A stretch of DNA of 64,000 nucleotides from Channa striata (GCA_033026295.1 CM065173.1:17360517-17424516); one strand, 5' to 3'; shown: positions 1 to 12,552, counted from the stretch's first letter. The notes: generated by a model not told the origin, from the sequence alone. Made by a program: numbers and translations.

Positions 1-560
<560 letters not shown>

Positions 561-579
561 TTCTATCGATGGAGGCGCT

Positions 580-668
580 TCCTCTTCTTCTTCTTTAGGT
601 TTTAATGGCGGGTGGCGAACCAGTGTGTAGGTGCATTACAGCCACCTACAGGACTACGGAGTAGATCT
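580..668. repeat. Promoter-proximal teleost element with GTAGGTG/CACCTAC inverted arms
   Basis: This segment runs from a cttcttcttc tract through 'ggcgggtggcgaacc' to perfect 7-base inverted arms, GTAGGTG at 627-633 and CACCTAC at 643-649. I recognise the overall arrangement (AAGAAGAAG tract, GCC/GGC-rich centre, 'gtaggtgcatta..gccacctac') as one seen repeatedly at the upstream edge of genes in other fish, so it is likely dispersed. The 11-mer GTAGGTGCATT at 627-637 recurs exactly at 408-418 inside the etf1 promoter. Whether it is a transposable element or a promoter module cannot be decided from one copy. Confidence 0.5.
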
Positions 669-1485
669 GTCGCGCAGAGGGGGGACAATGCAATTTCACT
701 GTTCAACTTTTTAAAAGCACAATTAGACAGGTAATAACCTCAAATGCTGTCTTCTTTCCTAGCTAACTCCCCAGTGTCGCGTCAAGTTTCTTTTTTTTAT
801 TAATTTTGATATTAGTTTGGCAGTACAAGCTCAACTGTTCTGGTTATTACAGTGTGCGTGTAGCCCAGTGCGGTGCTTGTCTATTCTGTGAAGTGGCAGG
901 TTAATTCCTGTGTGTCCTATTAAAAGATGCATAATGAGTGTTTCTTGCCCCATGTTCTAGGCCAATCAGTTTTTGAATGTTGGAAATGTGTCTTCCGTGG
1001 TCTTGCCAGAATTTGTGCACATATTCCTTAACTGATGTTTTGCCCTCAACCCTACTTAAGAGATTTCTCATATCAGTTTTCTTTTTGATTTCAGCGATTG
1101 TTTTCCTTACATATACCTCCTCATTTGGTCCTTTAGTGCCTGCATGACTCAAAGAGACACCAAAACATAAAATCTTTCACATACAATATCTATGTGCCTA
1201 ATGATTTTGCTGATTTAATATTTGAAAGTGCTGATAAACTATTAAAAGCTATTACAATATTAGAATACTTTCTTCCATCTACTGCTAACAATATTGCCAA
1301 AAGCTCAACTGTTTATACGGGGCGGTGATATATCCTCTTTTTTGCAGCTACCTCAAACAAAGGGAACTTTTGTTCCTCTGAACAATTTGTCAATATGAAA
1401 ACCCAGTGTTAATATTGATCAACACAATTCTGCATTATTATTCATGCAGATAACAGTGTAGGTTTTCATACATATAGTGCAGAAC
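669..1485. other. Unassigned upstream sequence, no supported gene
   Basis: AT-rich single-copy-looking DNA. It contains one 83-codon minus-strand open frame at 901-1152 that is rich in charged residues (about 20 K/R, six E and four D) and does not look like random AT-rich translation, but I recognise no family, splice signals or promoter for it. It could be a fragment of an old retroelement open frame. Confidence 0.4.
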
Positions 1486-1487
1486 TA

Positions 1488-1677
1488 TGCAGGATCAAAT
1501 CCCAGCCTAACCACCAGGTGTGTCCCTGAGTGAGACACCCAGCGCTGGTTTCCTGGGTGCTGGTGGGCCTCCCTGGGCTGCTCCCCCCAGAGGGATGGGT
1601 CAAATGTTACTCATTGTAACATGTATGTGCAAATGTACATGTGCTCAGTGACAAATAAAGGTTCTTCTTCTTATAAT
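1488..1677 (+). repeat. tRNA-derived SINE-like repeat
   Basis: A degenerate B-box (GGATCAAATCCC, 1491-1502) is followed by a body containing 'tgtccctgagtgagacaccc' and a terminal 'aataaaggttcttcttctt' (about 1655-1673). This order of B-box, 'gtccctgagcaagacac'-type body and simple TTC tail matches a common percomorph SINE type. The A-box part is not recognisable, so the copy is probably truncated or decayed at its 5' end. Confidence 0.6.
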
Positions 1678-1679
1678 GT

Positions 1680-2038
1680 TTGCTGCAGATTTTTATCTGT
1701 GCATTGAGCAATGAATTAACATGGTGGAATAAACACAGTAAAATTATCCCCTTTCTGACAGTCTCAACATTAAAACTGAATGCAACTTTTGGCTGTTAAA
1801 CTGCACCACATTTAAAGTGGAATTATGGAGACTCTGTTTATGGAGTGTGGACAATGTGTACAAGGGTCTTAGGTTTTGGTATAAAGAAACATGTTACCCA
1901 GTGGAGTGAGATTTGGACAACAGCATCTATGGCATCAACAACTAGGAGATTATGGTAATTTAAGAGATGATGTTAATTCATTTGGCAATGGTGGAGAATA
2001 ATTAATGTATAAAATGAATGAAGTTATCCTTTATAAGC
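1680..2038. other. Intergenic, nothing recognised
   Basis: AT-rich sequence between a SINE and a LINE fragment. No open frame, tandem repeat or motif of note was seen. Confidence 0.4.
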
Positions 2039-2039
2039 C

Positions 2040-3210
2040 TCTTCTTATGTAGCACTTCTCTCTGCTACCTTCAGATTTTGGGCCAGGGTGTTATGCCTAC
2101 ATTGTGTAGCCGTAGAGGTTTCCAAATATCTTGATGTTAGAAATTCAGCTTTTTCTACATTAGTATTTGCATTTTTTGCATTATTGGTGTCCAATGCTGG
2201 AATTTCCCTGTTACTCCTAATTCCATTAATGTTCCTAATCATTCCCCAAATATCTGAAATTGTGTTTCTTTTCCAAATTTGTTGTTATATTGCGTCCAGT
2301 ATGTACATTCTGCTGATCTTATTGTTTTGGAAATTACTGCTTGAGCTCTTTTGTTTTGTAATATTTCCAATGTGTGGTATAATTTCACATTTCTACTTGC
2401 CCTATTTGTCCTTTTACTAGCTTCATTACTGTTATCATCTTTACTGAGGTGCAATTCTGTTTACATTTTTTTCCTGTTGTTTAATGACAGCTGTGACTCA
2501 ATTTGTATTCAGTTTCTTATCACCCTTTACGGCAATTGTGTTAGATTCTCCACTAGGTCTCATGTAATTACTCCCTACTGCTCACTTGTTTGGAACTATC
2601 TCCCTGTCTGGACAATTCTTCAATGCTTCTGCGTATGTTTTCCCCTCAGAAACTCACTGTACCTCTTTTGATGTCTTGTGAGCTTCACATCCATCACATA
2701 TCTTTAATCACTTTAATCATACGTACTGCGTTTGATTTGTTATACAGATATAACTGGATAACGTTATTTGTAATTTGTAAGGTTACTCCTCTAACCAAAT
2801 TTTTATCATTCATCAATTAGCACTGCACTTCCTGTGTCGTTTAGTCTTATTACTTTACCTTGTTGTGTACTAACCCTATAAACGTCTAACAGTGATCCAT
2901 TCCATAAGAAATCCCGATCTGTCCCAGTAGTTAATTAATCAGTTTGGTTCCACTCACCAAACTTTAATTTCCTCACTTTCATTTCCACTATCCTCTGCTT
3001 TTCATGTTTCATTCAGTCTTTGCTAATTTCGTATTTTATGATGCGATTACTCACGTACAATACACTCCAAACATCACCCCTCCCGCCACCGGCTTTGATT
3101 CCAGCATTATCACTTCCTGATTCGTCATATCCTTCCGCCGTGTCCCTCCCTCCCCCCGTCCATCGTCGGCGGGGATCACATGTGCGAGGTGTGTTTTTTC
3201 CTTCAATTAT
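2040..3210 (-). mobile_element. Degenerate non-LTR retrotransposon (LINE) fragment
   Basis: On the minus strand, two frames that shift into each other carry text I recognise as the linker between endonuclease and reverse transcriptase in teleost LINE ORF2: NRASRNVKLYHTLEILQNK and KRAQAVISKTIRSA (2454-2239), then GIRSNREIPALDTNNAK and EKAEFL (2242-2045). A frame break separates them, and stops are frequent. Upstream, 3160-3060 reads as an acidic, glycine-rich stretch (DESGSDNAG...) that may be an ORF1 start, and 3030-2700 is heavily decayed. The endonuclease core and nearly all of the reverse transcriptase are absent, so it cannot be active. Clade assignment would need a protein search. The 2045-2454 part is the secure portion; the extension to 3210 is tentative. 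Confidence 0.55.
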
Positions 3211-3214
3211 CTTT

Positions 3215-5548
3215 ATTTAAAAACTGTTTACGACACGACAGTGTCAAGCTGCAAAAGGGAAAAATGTTCATTCTTACATTTGAGTTAATACAGCCAGCTA
3301 CAGGATTAAAACCTATATTCATTTAAAAAATAAAGAAAATTTTTTAACCCTTTTGGGAGTAGGGAGTATTTCATACTTTTTCATTCATTTCATTTGCCTC
3401 ATAAATATATTTGTACATTTTCTTCTGTAAAGAATATCCACCTGTGGGAGGTGATTAGAATTGTGACATTTACTTACTTGAAACCACATATAAACCTATG
3501 AGCGGGTGTCAATCATTGAACTCCAAACATCAATTGGATGACAATTAAACTGCCGTTGATAGGTTGGAGTATGAATATTGGGATTTGTATTTATTGAGAT
3601 GTGAATAAATACACACATCTAATTTTACAGCCACTGAATTTACAAGTTGTGCCATAACAACAAGCTCTTGCTTTTCTGTCCTCTGTTTTTTAAAAATCTT
3701 AATAGAAAGTAAAACACAATTCAAAACACAACCTCAGAAATTACAGAACTGTGTAAAGGCTACAAGACACAAAAAACTAAGTAAATAAAATAAATGAATC
3801 TAAGGGTTAATATTATTCTTTAGGCCCTACTAATGTTGAGACTAAATGTACGTCCTTGAGCGAGCGGTAGACTATCCTCATTCTGCAGCTGCATCTTTAA
3901 TGAACTGGGAAATAATGTGATTGTTTTTGTTGTTGGAAATAAAACTTCTCTGAATAGCATATACTAATAAAATAATCATTGCATTTATATCAGTCAGTGA
4001 GATACTGTAAATAAACAATGTGGGAAGTTTAAGTTGGGAATTTATGCTGTTCCTAAGAAGGAAGTGAGAAGCTGTGTGTGCACAAACTTTTCCAACACAT
4101 TTTGCCTGGGAAAGTCTCACAGTTCACCACCATTATCACATAAGGAGCTATACCGTTTAATCCAGGAGCCCAGCAAATGTGTTCTGCTTTCCTCTACCCA
4201 GAAACAACCTGCTCAGCTTCTTTAGGTTTTAGTGCTGAATGTGAGTTTATGGTATATATCAGAAAACAGTGTAGCAGTCAGATTGAATCTACTGTCCAAA
4301 TGAGATTATTAAATTATTATTAAAATGTTTTTTAAACCACCATGTAGTTAATTATTTTACTTTGAATACAGTGACCTCTCTGGCCTGTGGGGTGTCAGGG
4401 AGAGTTGTATTCCTAAACCCTGTAGCTGTAAACAAAAAGGCAGAGATCATAACCATTGCATTGTTCATTTAATCAGCAAGATTTATTCTGCAGCGTTTTA
4501 CCTCTGTGGGGATTCTGGATTTTTACCTGATGAGCTTGAGCTTGTGACCTGCTTGAGTATCACCTGACACAGTGCTGACAGAGGATTAACAAGCACAATG
4601 AGATTGGTATTTACTATTTAAATAAAACAAAATGCTAAAAAAAAAAGAATGAAGAGAAAAGCCAAAATCCATTGAATACATGATGAGGTATTAGCTGTTG
4701 AAGAGTCAATTCAATCATGTTTTTTATCTTTTTGCATAAATTCTAATGTCAGAAACCTGTCCACTGTCATTAGTGAAGTGAAGATGCTCATTAAGCACAT
4801 TTTAACTGCCACATTTTTTGACTTGCACGTTACATTTATAGGAGCTTTCCTTTAAATAAGCAAATCAGCAAAGTTCAGTCATCTTTTTAGCTTATAGGTG
4901 TTGGGACAATGTGGCTTCTAAACTGCTGACTGGACGATTTTACATCAGGGAAAGGTCAGCTGCTCAATTAGCTTGACTGATGTTATGGAAGCCTCAGCTA
5001 TAAAAGGCAAGGTGTGTTTTCTTACGTTTTGTTGTTAAGTCTGACAATGCAGACACAAATTACTGGGTCCGAAGCTGTTTGAGCTAAGTTTAAGACTTAA
5101 ATTGTAGTGTGAGCAAAGTGCAAATAAACGTCATAGTTGACTCTGAAACACAACAACTAATTAACAGCTGATTGTCCAGAACTGTTTTCATTTGTTTTAC
5201 ACATCTTAAATATAAGGTAAAAAAAAAAAAATCAAATTTCTAATGCACATTTTATGCTCTCATTACAGCCCCATTTTGAACAATCTAATTGCAACTAAAA
5301 AGTGACTGTTCACTCTTAATTTTACGTACTGTATGTGGTATTATAAATGTGGTATTATTAAAATTAATTGTAATTGTAGTATAGTTATCTTGCTATAAGA
5401 TAATTAGAAAAAGAAACAAAAAAGAAGACCTTCAGTAAAAATGGTACATGTACAAGTCTAAGATATTTCTGTTGTCACTGGCAAATCTACATACATTCAT
5501 CAAATTTACAGGGATCAGTGAAATAATATAGGGGCTGTACAGATTTAT
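3215..5548. other. Gene-less AT-rich stretch
   Basis: No gene or clear repeat. A consensus TATA-like site, TATAAAAGG, occurs at 4999-5007 with no open frame behind it. Short A-runs (around 4636 and 5220) and a modest 80-codon antisense frame at 3878-4120 are the only other features; neither looks functional. Confidence 0.4.
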
Positions 5549-5639
5549 ACCACTAGGTGACAGCATTGGTTAGTCAAAAAATGAATTTTTTTACAGTATT
5601 TGACTTAATAAACTATGAAGGAGCATGCTATGCCCGGAG

Positions 5640-6180
5640 GTCGATAAAACATTCCGAAGTCAGAGGCTGTTTGAAAATGTTTATTCACTGCAGTTTGTTG
5701 GGTTTTATTAAGTCGCCATATGCTCGATGTTGCTCATTGTCCTTAGTGAATGGAGATTTTTTTCTATCGAACAAACATCTGCTTGTGTATGAAGCAATAA
5801 GCACAAAGATTATCCCTGTGTTATTAAGAATCTCTGGGCAACTAATAACGTGGAAGGAGTTTATTGTAGCTTCTGCCAGAATTTGGCACTCTCACAATGG
5901 CTACATCAAGGAAAAAAGGTGATATAGCAGTTTGTGCAACTGAGTGCCTCCCAGATCGTCCAGCACCAGTATCAGCACAAATTCATCACCATCTGCCAAC
6001 CATCAGAGCTGTAATGATCTGTCAACTGGAAATGGATGGTGCTTGCTGTGCTGTGGATGGGAGCTGTCCTGGCCAGGGCTGCTATTTCTCTTTTCACCTG
6101 GTCGTCAAGCATTCAGAAAGCGAGAGGTTTGACAGTTTGCTTAAACTCCTAACATTATTGTCAAATTAAGGAAGGGGTTA
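5640..6180. other. Candidate conserved non-coding element
   Basis: About 540 bp of balanced-composition sequence without tandem repeats or transposon signatures. It stays open in two overlapping plus-strand frames (5557-5922, 121 codons; 5897-6169, 90 codons), although the translations resemble no protein family. It ends in a tract containing 'tgacagtttgcttaaac' and 'attgtcaaatta'. Low stop density with unproteinlike translation and unbroken complexity is what deeply conserved enhancers often look like, but this is a reading of texture only. A coding exon pair is the alternative and is less likely. Confidence 0.25.
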
Positions 6181-9100
6181 CCAATCATAAAAGTAAAGTA
6201 ATAGGACCAACCTAATTATGTCAGGGTTTAAGGATATTCTTCACCATAAAAGCAGTAGAAGGCTCAGGAGGTTCCATTAATGTTGATGTACTACAAGTTT
6301 GTATTCTCTCAAATCAGCACAAAATAGATTGTATTGATATTTAAAAAAGTTCCAACAATTTAGACAATTACAAATTTCTTTTCTCTGTACTATGTAGAAC
6401 GTGATGCACATCCACTGCAGCAATATTTGACTGGCCACCCCATGTGCCACCCATGACAGATGGAGAAGGTGACAGTTATCTGCTGTAGAACGTTCAGTAC
6501 ATGAACTGACCAAACCTGAGACTGAAACAAATCAATGGCAGTGTAAATAACTAAAAATAAATAAGCTTTATTAGGTCTTAAATATATTTTGTGACATTCG
6601 AATTTTAATAGCAGAATATGCCTGAATGGGACATGGAATTTTGTATTGTACTAACACCCACCTTTAATATCTTTTGCAGGTAATTGTTATATCAGTAGTG
6701 ATACTCTGCACACCGTACTGACCAGGCTACATAGGAAACAGTCTCTGAACGTGTGTGTGCTCATGAAGACACACATGAGAGAGTTATGGAGAGCATGACC
6801 TAAAACAGATGCTACTAGGTTCACATGGCTCTATTTACCATCTGTGGCCATCTGCTTAAGTAGAGGGGAGAGAGTGATGAGTGAAGGTGGAAGGAGGGCC
6901 TCTCAGGGGTATTCAAGGACACACTCTTGCTTGTCATCACAAAGAAATTTAGGTGGGGTGCAAAGGGATTGAGGATGCATGCAATCAGGCACTTGTAGAA
7001 AAAGGCAGGCAGTTACACGCGGAGGCTGTGAAACGTCTTGGCTGTGTATCAGAGAAGACCAACTTCTCTCACCTAAGTTAGTGAGCAAAATTGTCTAAAC
7101 ATACAAGACATTAAGCTCTGTGACAAGCATTTCTGCAAGTAGCCTTACTGACACCGGTGTGTCAAAGCTTTGATGCTTTCCCTCCCATGAAAACTTCTTT
7201 TGCTCCTCAATGTGTGTCAACCCCGATGAGTAAACCTTTGAACTTCTCAGAAGGAATTAACCAAAAGTTATTCTCTGCTGACTAGCTAATCTGTGACTCA
7301 GCGTGTGTCTGTCTCTCATGCTCTCTTTCTCGGTCCTCTCCAGTGAAAGAAAAGAACGTAATTGTCAGCACTTCAATAGCTTGCTTATGACTTAACCAAA
7401 ATCTTCTTAGGACGCGCTGTATGAGCATGAGAATGTACAACTGTTGGCGTCTGCAGCCATCTGCTGCACCACTGCGAGTTTGTAGTTATGGGAAAAGTGC
7501 AAAGATCTGGGATTGCAGTGGCAGAAGTGCCAGAGTGTGAGTGTGTCTCTTTGCAAATCTCAAAGTTGTCATTCTTGTCACATCCCTGCTCTCCACAGAG
7601 GGAGAGGGAGATTTACGGATCTGCGTTCTAATATTAAGTGGATTAATCAGGAATAGAGAGTCAAGGTTGTCATAAATATAAATGAGGTCTTTTGAGGCAT
7701 AGGGCGAGACATGCTTCATGTCCGCACAGTGTAGGCAATTAGGAGTTTATCAGCACAGTGGATTAAGACCAATAACCTCAATTTAGAGGCCAGGACACAC
7801 AGTCAATCTTAATGATGCATTGGAAAGGGGTTAAACCCAAAGGTAATATGGACCAGCTGGCCTGCCTACACCACTCACTGACCCAAGGCATAATCCAACT
7901 GTCTTTCACGCCTCAGGGAGCAAAGAGGTCTATGTATTTGTAAGTTTAAGTTGGACTTTAGAACTATTTTTTGGCCTTATTTTCTATTACTGCAATGTGC
8001 GTAGACTAATGCACATAAAAATAATTTCAGGGCTGTTTGAGCAAACAATGAGGCGGTGACAGGTTGCTGTCCTGGAGGATAGAGCTATGTTGCACTCAAC
8101 ACATCCAGCTGATTAAGCCTGGATGTCACTCCCCGAGGAGAGATTAACAGACACTCCCATCAATCTTACAGCTTTTTCCACACCTCATGGTTTACATTTT
8201 TTCAAACAAACTATATTGGAGAACTGACATAATTGTTCACATTAGTAAATGCCAACAACATATATTTGAGAATGTAAAAACCAAAAGCAGGCTGCTCTGG
8301 AACATATGTCCCATTAACACTCTGGCTGTGTTCTTTGGCTCCTTTTGAATAGAAGATGGAGGGAATTTGCAAAAAATCCCTTATTATTACTATTTAAAAT
8401 AATTCTAAGATTTATGTACACTGGAAAGCATGGCTGTTTGTTTAATCTTGTGCTACCCCATGGTACCTAAGAAGGAGACGTCTTGGCCGGCACTCTGCAA
8501 AAACGTCAAGTTTTTATGCCAGTGAGTCCAGTACATTTGATAATTCTCGCCATCACTAATGCAGGGCAGCTTTAAAGTTTGCGGTCATTATCATAATCAT
8601 AGCCATGACAACCACACCGATAGACAGATAAAGAAAGGATGACGGGAAAAGAAGATGAAACAGAGAAGAAAGATGGCAGAAAATTGATTTTTTTTTCAAG
8701 ATGCATTAATCAAATTGACTACAAAACGGGGCAAAATCAGTTCGATGGATTTAATTAAGTGTATTAAATGAAGACAATGGCGTGCCTGGTGAGGTGAGCT
8801 TACTTTGAAGGATGGTGATGGAAATGATCAAAAATCAATGCCATTTGTGTAATAATTTGTGGAATACTCTTCTAAGTGCATTACTCACATCCAGCTGAGT
8901 TTTTACAGAAATGTGTTAGAGACGATGTGTGTGAGTCTGCACTGCTGCATGTAAAAGTTGAGGACACTGAACAGACAGAACGGCACAGTGAGATTTACAT
9001 TTATTCAAACATTGGGGAATCATTACAGTAACTTTTCAGCTTGTAACATCCCAATAAATTAGAATTGAAAATGAATAAAATGACTGAAAAATGTTTTCAT

Positions 9101-10369
9101 CATGCTTGCATGGTGAGACCAAGAGCTCTAATTACAGTAAGGACAGAAATGAGTTAATTTAAATACCATCTGACAGTGCCACACAGGGTTTTTTTATTCT
9201 CTTGAAACTTTAAAACTATACATTCCAAGAATTAAGAAACATTGGAAAACATGGCATTCTCTGTTGTGTTCATAAGGGTTTGTAAAATATGTTGCTTTTG
9301 TTAGAGTCACTTCATGTAAATGTGGGGACTGGTGTCTCTTATTCTTTTATTAAATAAGCTTTATGACTATAAGGTACAGACATAGGCAGCCCTGACTGAG
9401 TGACTGACTACGTGTTTGATTCATAAATATTTTTACCATGCTATTCATGTAACGGACTTGTGCGGGCAAGTTAATTTTTTTCTCCAGTAGACTGTGGTCA
9501 AATAATAATCCTCCACAAGCCTAGTTTTCATTTAACCATTCACACAAACATCCATGGCAGTGCCAGCTGTAACCACTGAGAGCAGTTTCAGTGAGTCAGA
9601 TGCTTCTAAATGTGGTCAGGAAAAACCAGAACCTGAACCACCAACCCTGTGACCAGCTGAAGAGTAAAAACACTTTTTGACTCAGCGTTAATAGCATTTA
9701 CACTGATCTACACATACTTGGACACATCTGTTCTTAGAGGACTTAACACTAACTTAGCAATAGAAACAGCGATTGTACTTTAGATTGTTTGATTAAAAAC
9801 TGCTCCATGACCTGATGGACAGCAGTTTGTGTATTGAAGTGGAAGAAATTAAGCTCACACTGCATTAGATATTCCAAGTTTGATCAAACAGTCTTTATAA
9901 CAGGGACGTCTGAGAGTTCACTGGTTCTTCCCAGATATGTACTGTAGGTTAGCTGTAATAGGACCCAAAGAGACAAGTGTTGTTGCTAATCTGAAAACCT
10001 TGAAAATATGATTAAGATTCTTGGAGTTGCAGACTCTAGAGAGAGACCTGAACTTGCTTCAGAGCAAAATCTTGTAACTCTTTAAGATTCTTCACTGACA
10101 GTTTGGTGCCGCAGCTTTTCTGTCTCTAAGTGTAAAGCCGACAGATAAACACAGTTTCTCTTGTTTCCTTTAAGCTCTGTGTGGAAATGGCTGTTTTTTC
10201 AAGGTTTTTAAAGGGATCAAATTTGGTGTCTGACTGCCTTTTTATAAAAGAATAACATAAATTGGGGGAAAAATCAAGACAAATCAGATGAGTTTGACTT
10301 GAAGATTTTATGAAGTATCCACATTGGTGAATGATAAATATTCTGTTTTTCTAAAGCTCTTTGCAGTGT
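6181..10369. other. Gene-less stretch
   Basis: No gene, recognisable transposon or tandem array was seen. Parts such as 7830-8160 and 8500-8640 are of moderate complexity and free of repeats, and could hold regulatory DNA, but nothing specific can be shown. Open frames here are short (up to 78 codons) and look random. Confidence 0.4.
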
Positions 10370-10558
10370 GGCTTCTCTTTCACTGATCCACACACCGATG
10401 GCACTGGCTGCCACGCACGGTGCTCATGTGACCCACGGGGAGCAACTTGTGGTTAAGTGTCCTGCCCAAAGACACTTGGACACATAGCCAGGTGGGACGG
10501 AGAGTCGAACCATGGACACTGTGGTCCGTGGACGACTGCCTTACTTCAGTAACCACAC
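10370..10558 (-). repeat. tRNA-derived SINE
   Basis: Read on the minus strand, the 5' part has 'aaggcagtcgtccacggacc' followed by a near-consensus B-box, TGGTTCGACTCTCC (about 10516-10503). A body follows with 'tgtctttgggcaggacac' and 'acaagttgctcccc'. The tRNA-like head and the 'tgggcaggacac' body are typical of a dispersed teleost SINE. The same head recurs in plus orientation at 36201, so at least two copies of this family lie in the window. A small minus-strand open frame over the copy is incidental. Confidence 0.75.
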
Positions 10559-11158
10559 ATTTTAAGTAATCAGCATTTTCATGTGTTCTGTTGAAATATT
10601 CACCTTCTGAATTGATTTTTTTGAGCTTTGGAGAAAAAAAACAGATTTTATAAAACCGTGAAAGAAACAACAGAACAAAACAACCAAAATCTCTATGATC
10701 ATCACAAACATCTTTCTTTTTCTCTGTTCTCTTCTCTTAAATCTGTCTTTCTTAATTGACTTTCACCGTCATTCAAGATCCTGAAGGCAAACAAACTTAG
10801 GGAACAAACGAACAACAAAACAAAGCACAAATACAAGCTTTTCAGTGACTGGGACTGTGACAGTGATGCATTGACACCCTTTAAAAAGAGCCCGGTGGTG
10901 AAATACAGTAGAATGTGCAAGTCTGATGGTTGGACAGAAAGCATAGCCAGAATCTGGCCTTCCTGGGAGAAATATTCAATATTTATGACTACATACAGTA
11001 AACTAATATTTCTGGCCTCATAAACTGAGACCAGAGGCTGTGAAAGTGTCACACAGTTACAAGCACAAAGGAGAAATAAAAAGAGAGAAAAACAGGACAA
11101 ATAAAGAGAGTGAAAGGGTAACGTAAAGAGACTCGACAGTAGTGGAGGTTGAACTTAC
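10559..11158. other. Gene-less stretch
   Basis: AT-rich DNA. A 132-codon minus-strand open frame (10702-11100) is rich in L, F, S and C from pyrimidine-rich sequence and resembles no protein I know. It lies just downstream, in minus-strand sense, of the candidate exon at 11159-11403 and could be intron. Confidence 0.35.
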
Positions 11159-11403
11159 AGAAAAAGAAATTAGTGGAAGTGAAACGGTTTCAGACCTGTG
11201 CTGAAGGCTCTTGTCAGCTGACGGAGGAATAGATGGGACAGTGCTACCAAACACGCAGTTTCATCATCGTCATCCTCAGCAGCTCCTGGGCATGGATCTG
11301 TGGCCGTGTGTTCGCGTTGTTCACTCTGTGATGATTCGTCTAGGTCAGCAAAGACAATCATCATTCCTGTTGCTGAAATCCCCTGAAGCTTCTTGTTCCT
11401 CAT
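11159..11403 (-). other. Candidate orphan exon bounded by consensus splice sites
   Basis: On the minus strand a pyrimidine-rich tract ending TTTATTCTGTTGCAG (to 11404) abuts this segment, and the segment ends at a near-perfect donor, CTGTAAGT (GT at 11158-11157). The length is 245 bases. The frame starting with ATG directly at the acceptor gives 77 codons with an acidic centre (AAEDDDDET) and ends in TAA at 11172-11170, eleven bases before the donor. I recognise no family. It could be a non-coding RNA exon, a terminal coding exon with a UTR intron, or chance. Confidence 0.25.
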
Positions 11404-12320
11404 CTGCAACAGAATAAACCAACACAGTAACAAATAAATTGACAAATGGTCTGGCAGATTACCTTCGAATTGTTCCATGTTTCTCATGTAAACTCATTTG
11501 CAAGTTGATTAGAAGCACTTAGCTGTTATATTGCTGCATAATGCAGTTTAATACAATGATCTTTTCTAAAGTTTATAAAGTTTGTTGAAACAGTTTCAGT
11601 GAGATGTTGATTTTGCTTCATGGTCATTTTAGAGTCTGTAGTTTCTGCTGCTGTTATAAACCCAAAATCAAAACGAGGGCTTTAGGGGGAATATGCGAGT
11701 TTGAACTCAAAGGTAAAAAGACCAAACAAACAGATACATGTGCCTGGGGAGATAATAACAAAACACCTAACAATAAAATGCAGTGAAGCAGACCAGAGAC
11801 TTAAAAATCCACACCTCTCTCAAACAATTGCAACAAAAATTCAATATTTATCAAAGGGCAGCTCTATTGAATTGCTTTATTATTGAATTCTTTCTATTTT
11901 CTTTGAAAGATAAAATATGTTTAGGATGACACTTTTTTACATTAGTAGAATATTGAGAATGTTAAATAGTGTGAGATCGAAATAAAAATGAACAGACCTA
12001 CATTCAAGGGATGTAACTGTGGACTTATATGAATATCTCCCTGGCTTTGCTATTAACTCTATTAAACACTGAAGGCTGCAACCTTGTGCAGCTTCAGCTC
12101 ACAGCTTCAGTTTGGCATCGTCCATAAAAGATAAGACCGGCTGCTAGCGCAACAGCTCGCACACGCTGACTGAAGAATACAGTGTAAAATCAATCAGAAA
12201 AAAAAAAAATAGCCAGCAGAGTAAAAAGTCATCTACAGTTGAGGCCAAAAATTTGCCTCCCCTCATTTAAAAATGGCAAAAACATTACCTTACACTGTAA
12301 ATGGTAACATAATTATGATG
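11404..12320. other. Gene-less stretch
   Basis: No gene seen. AT-rich, with an A12 run near 12199. It ends where the repeat pair at 12322-12978 begins. Confidence 0.4.
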
Positions 12321-12321
12321 C

Positions 12322-12540
12322 ACATTCAGCTGGTGTCGCCTCACAGCTGGAAGGTTGAGTGTTCGCAGACTGGCTGGTCTTTGGACTCTCTGTGTGGAGT
12401 TTGCATGTTCATGTGTGTGTCCTCCTGTGGGTTTCCTGCTGGAGTCCAGTTTCCTCCCACAGTCAAAAGACATGAATGTTAAGTTATTCGGCGACTCGAA
12501 AATTGCCCGTAGGTGTGAATGTGAGTGTGAATTTATATGC
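12322..12540 (+). repeat. Teleost interspersed repeat ('gtgtggagtttgcatgttc' family)
   Basis: The order 'tgtcgcctcacagctggaag', a GTTCGCA-like B-box remnant, 'ctgtgtggagtttgcatgtt', 'tttcctcccacagtcaaaag', 'attgcccgtaggtgtgaatg' is the familiar order of a very abundant fish repeat with a tRNA-like 5' section. The copy is diverged and lacks its usual 3' end because the next repeat begins immediately after it. A shorter piece of the same family lies at 52933-53005. Confidence 0.75.
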
Positions 12541-12552
12541 CACCACAGCATG

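Noticed and set aside
10702..11100. 132-codon minus-strand hydrophobic frame
   Set aside because: Leucine, phenylalanine and serine come from pyrimidine-rich DNA. It does not resemble a membrane protein family I know.
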